Source: Bacteroidales bacterium UBA1309 (GTDB lineage Bacteria; Bacteroidota; Bacteroidia; Bacteroidales; Dysgonomonadaceae). Taken from it: DNA of 60,917 bases. A program made the translations under genes and the position numbers. The stretch is taken from positions 1-60,917 of the forward strand of contig DBTT01000002.1 in NCBI GenBank assembly GCA_002307185.1, given 5' to 3'. Each line of letters opens with the position of its first letter. Position 1 is the first letter of the stretch. This document shows, piece after piece, positions 59,851-60,917 of this stretch. The notes beneath the pieces are model-generated. The model worked only from the letters and a program-made list of their open reading frames with translations, did not search any database and had not been told where the DNA came from.

Positions 59851-59991
59851 TTGCATAAGGTTTTGATCCAACCTATTGAAATCTTGTTTTGGATTTACTT
59901 GTTTTTAGTATTCTATACATACATCGGCTACGGAGTGCTTTTTTCTGTTTGGGCTAACATATATGGGGTAGTGATAAATAGAAAAGAATAA
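59851..59991 (+). pseudogene. Truncated membrane-anchored glycosyltransferase remnant
   Basis: A 46-codon frame from a TTG reads EILFWIYLFLVFYTYIGYGV and then FSVWANIYGVV before a stop. The ILFW...VFYTYIGYG membrane segment is the standard N-terminus of Bacteroidota membrane-anchored GT2 enzymes. The catalytic domain is absent, so this is a 5' leftover of a deleted gene. Confidence 0.55.
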
Positions 59992-60041
59992 ACTACTATT
60001 TCTTTCGCATAAATATGGTTTTAAGCAAGGATTCTAATTGA

Positions 60042-60078
60042 AGGACGGGGGAGTGTCTTTGCACTCTCCCGTCTTCCA
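60042..60078 (-). terminator. Hairpin at the 3' end of the right-edge barrel gene
   Basis: A stem of about 15 bp (60042-60057 with 60064-60078, one bulge and one mismatch) lies 6 nt beyond the stop. The T-run after it is weak. Confidence 0.55.
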
Positions 60079-60083
60079 CAACA

Positions 60084-60773
60084 TTAAAACTTGTATCCGA
60101 CCGACAAATAGTTGGTGCTGTTGGCTACGAGGTCATTTGTCCCCGAAATCCATTCCTTTTTCATCGAACGTGTCATGCCCATTTCCGACCCCAGGGTGAA
60201 TACGATTTTGTGTTTAAGCTCAAACTGAAATTCCAACCCGAGGCCTGCATCCAGGCGGTTCAAAGGTCCCCCGTCTCCAAAAGTGTCAAACGACAAAGAG
60301 GTGTTGCTTCCTGAAGGCTTGTAGGTGGTTTTCCCGGCGACGGCATAAGCCAGGTAAGGGCCAAAGTTGAAGTTTATGGAGTTGTCGTATCGGCGCAAAG
60401 GCAACTTGACCGCAAAGTAGAGGGGGGCCTGGAGATAAACTCCGTTTATCGTTATCGCCCTGTCGTTTTCATAGTCGGCATCCAGTTTGCCCCCCTTGCT
60501 GATCAAGACCAATCCGGGCTGGAAGTAAAAGGTTTTCGAGAGCGGACACTCCACGATAGCTCCCATGTAGAATCCCGCTTTCGAGGGGGAGGGGGTGTTC
60601 TCATCGTTATAGGGAGTGTCGAAACTCGCGGAAGTGAATCCGGCCCGAAGCTCGACGGGGAACTTCTTCTTGGGCGCCACGACCGTTTGCTGCGCCATTA
60701 AAGGATAAGTCGCAATCGACAACAAAAGAATGACTGAAGGCAAGCCTTTTTTTGACAAGTAATTCATTTTCAA
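60084..60773 (-). CDS. Porin-family outer-membrane beta-barrel protein (PorT-like fold)
   Basis: A 229-residue protein with a Sec signal (LLLSIATYPLMAQQ) and the pattern of an eight-stranded OMP_b-brl_2 barrel: FPVELRAGFTSASF, FYMGAIVECPLSKTFYFQPGLVLISKGGKLD, INFNFGPYLAYAVAGK, RLDAGLGLEFQFEL, ending in YLSVGYKF with a C-terminal Phe. Small barrels of this family are common in Bacteroidota and mostly uncharacterised. It is a single gene on the minus strand facing the glycan group. Nothing coding was found from 60774 to the right edge. Confidence 0.8.
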   Translation of the reverse strand: MKMNYLSKKGLPSVILLLSIATYPLMAQQTVVAPKKKFPVELRAGFTSASFDTPYNDENTPSPSKAGFYMGAIVECPLSKTFYFQPGLVLISKGGKLDADYENDRAITINGVYLQAPLYFAVKLPLRRYDNSINFNFGPYLAYAVAGKTTYKPSGSNTSLSFDTFGDGGPLNRLDAGLGLEFQFELKHKIVFTLGSEMGMTRSMKKEWISGTNDLVANSTNYLSVGYKF

Positions 60774-60917
60774 TACAATTTAGTTTTTAATAATTATTGG
60801 GTTTGTTTAATCCTGCAATTGTATTCCGGATAGCCTGGAATCAGCTGCGTTTTTATAAATATTCATACTTAAAATCCATTGGATAAGCTTCAAGGCACAG
60901 CCTTGATTTTAGCCACG

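Overview
The window is chromosomal DNA of a Bacteroidota bacterium, most likely order Bacteroidales. The evidence is a PorW/SprE-like lipoprotein of the type IX secretion apparatus, a TamL-type BamA-family lipoprotein, a short group II-like glutamine synthetase, LruC, DUF4294 and DUF5723 proteins, many lipobox lipoproteins, and promoters of the Bacteroidota form (TTTG, 19-21 nt, TAnnTTTG). The genus cannot be read from the sequence. No rRNA, tRNA, CRISPR array, transposase or integrase gene was seen.

Layout. 1-9740: mostly minus-strand core genes (MATE exporter, PorW/SprE, TypA, nitroreductase), then a divergent HxlR regulator and a hydrolase lipoprotein. 10001-19517: a plus-strand glycan locus with a flippase, five ordinary glycosyltransferase or related genes, a nonulosonate (sialic-acid-like) synthase, a cytidylyltransferase fused to a HAD phosphatase, and a candidate GT42-like sialyltransferase. 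It has no polymerase or initiating transferase. 19548-29812: an outer-membrane barrel and lipoprotein pair, a TrmH-type rRNA methylase, a large lipoprotein with a DUF5723 protein, glutamine synthetase, a PpiD-like foldase and a DUF4294 protein. 30090-37134: a housekeeping run DUF177-rpmF-fabH-era-prmA, followed by an arginine-deiminase-fold protein that has lost its catalytic residues and by TamL. 37851-40190: an LruC-domain lipoprotein with a repetitive, probably beta-helical middle.

40322-52776 is a tight plus-strand exopolysaccharide operon: stand-alone receiver protein, initiating sugar transferase with a degenerate receiver domain at its N-terminus, half-size TolC-like protein, Wzz/Wzc-like protein with a degenerate kinase domain, O-antigen ligase/polymerase, four glycosyltransferases, an acyltransferase and a flippase. 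It looks like a complete Wzx/Wzy-type pathway with receiver domains at the committing step.

52777-60917 is accessory and partly decayed. It holds a cluster of six REP-like palindromes with a perfect 27-bp inverted repeat, an unknown 224-residue protein, ten contiguous units of a degenerate 21-bp repeat, a lipoprotein gene broken by one in-frame TAG, a second small glycosyltransferase/methyltransferase group with two truncated glycosyltransferase remnants, and an outer-membrane barrel gene. The most unusual items are the receiver-coupled transferase, the inactivated CtlX-like protein, the candidate GT42 enzyme in the nonulosonate locus, and the 21-bp and palindromic repeats.
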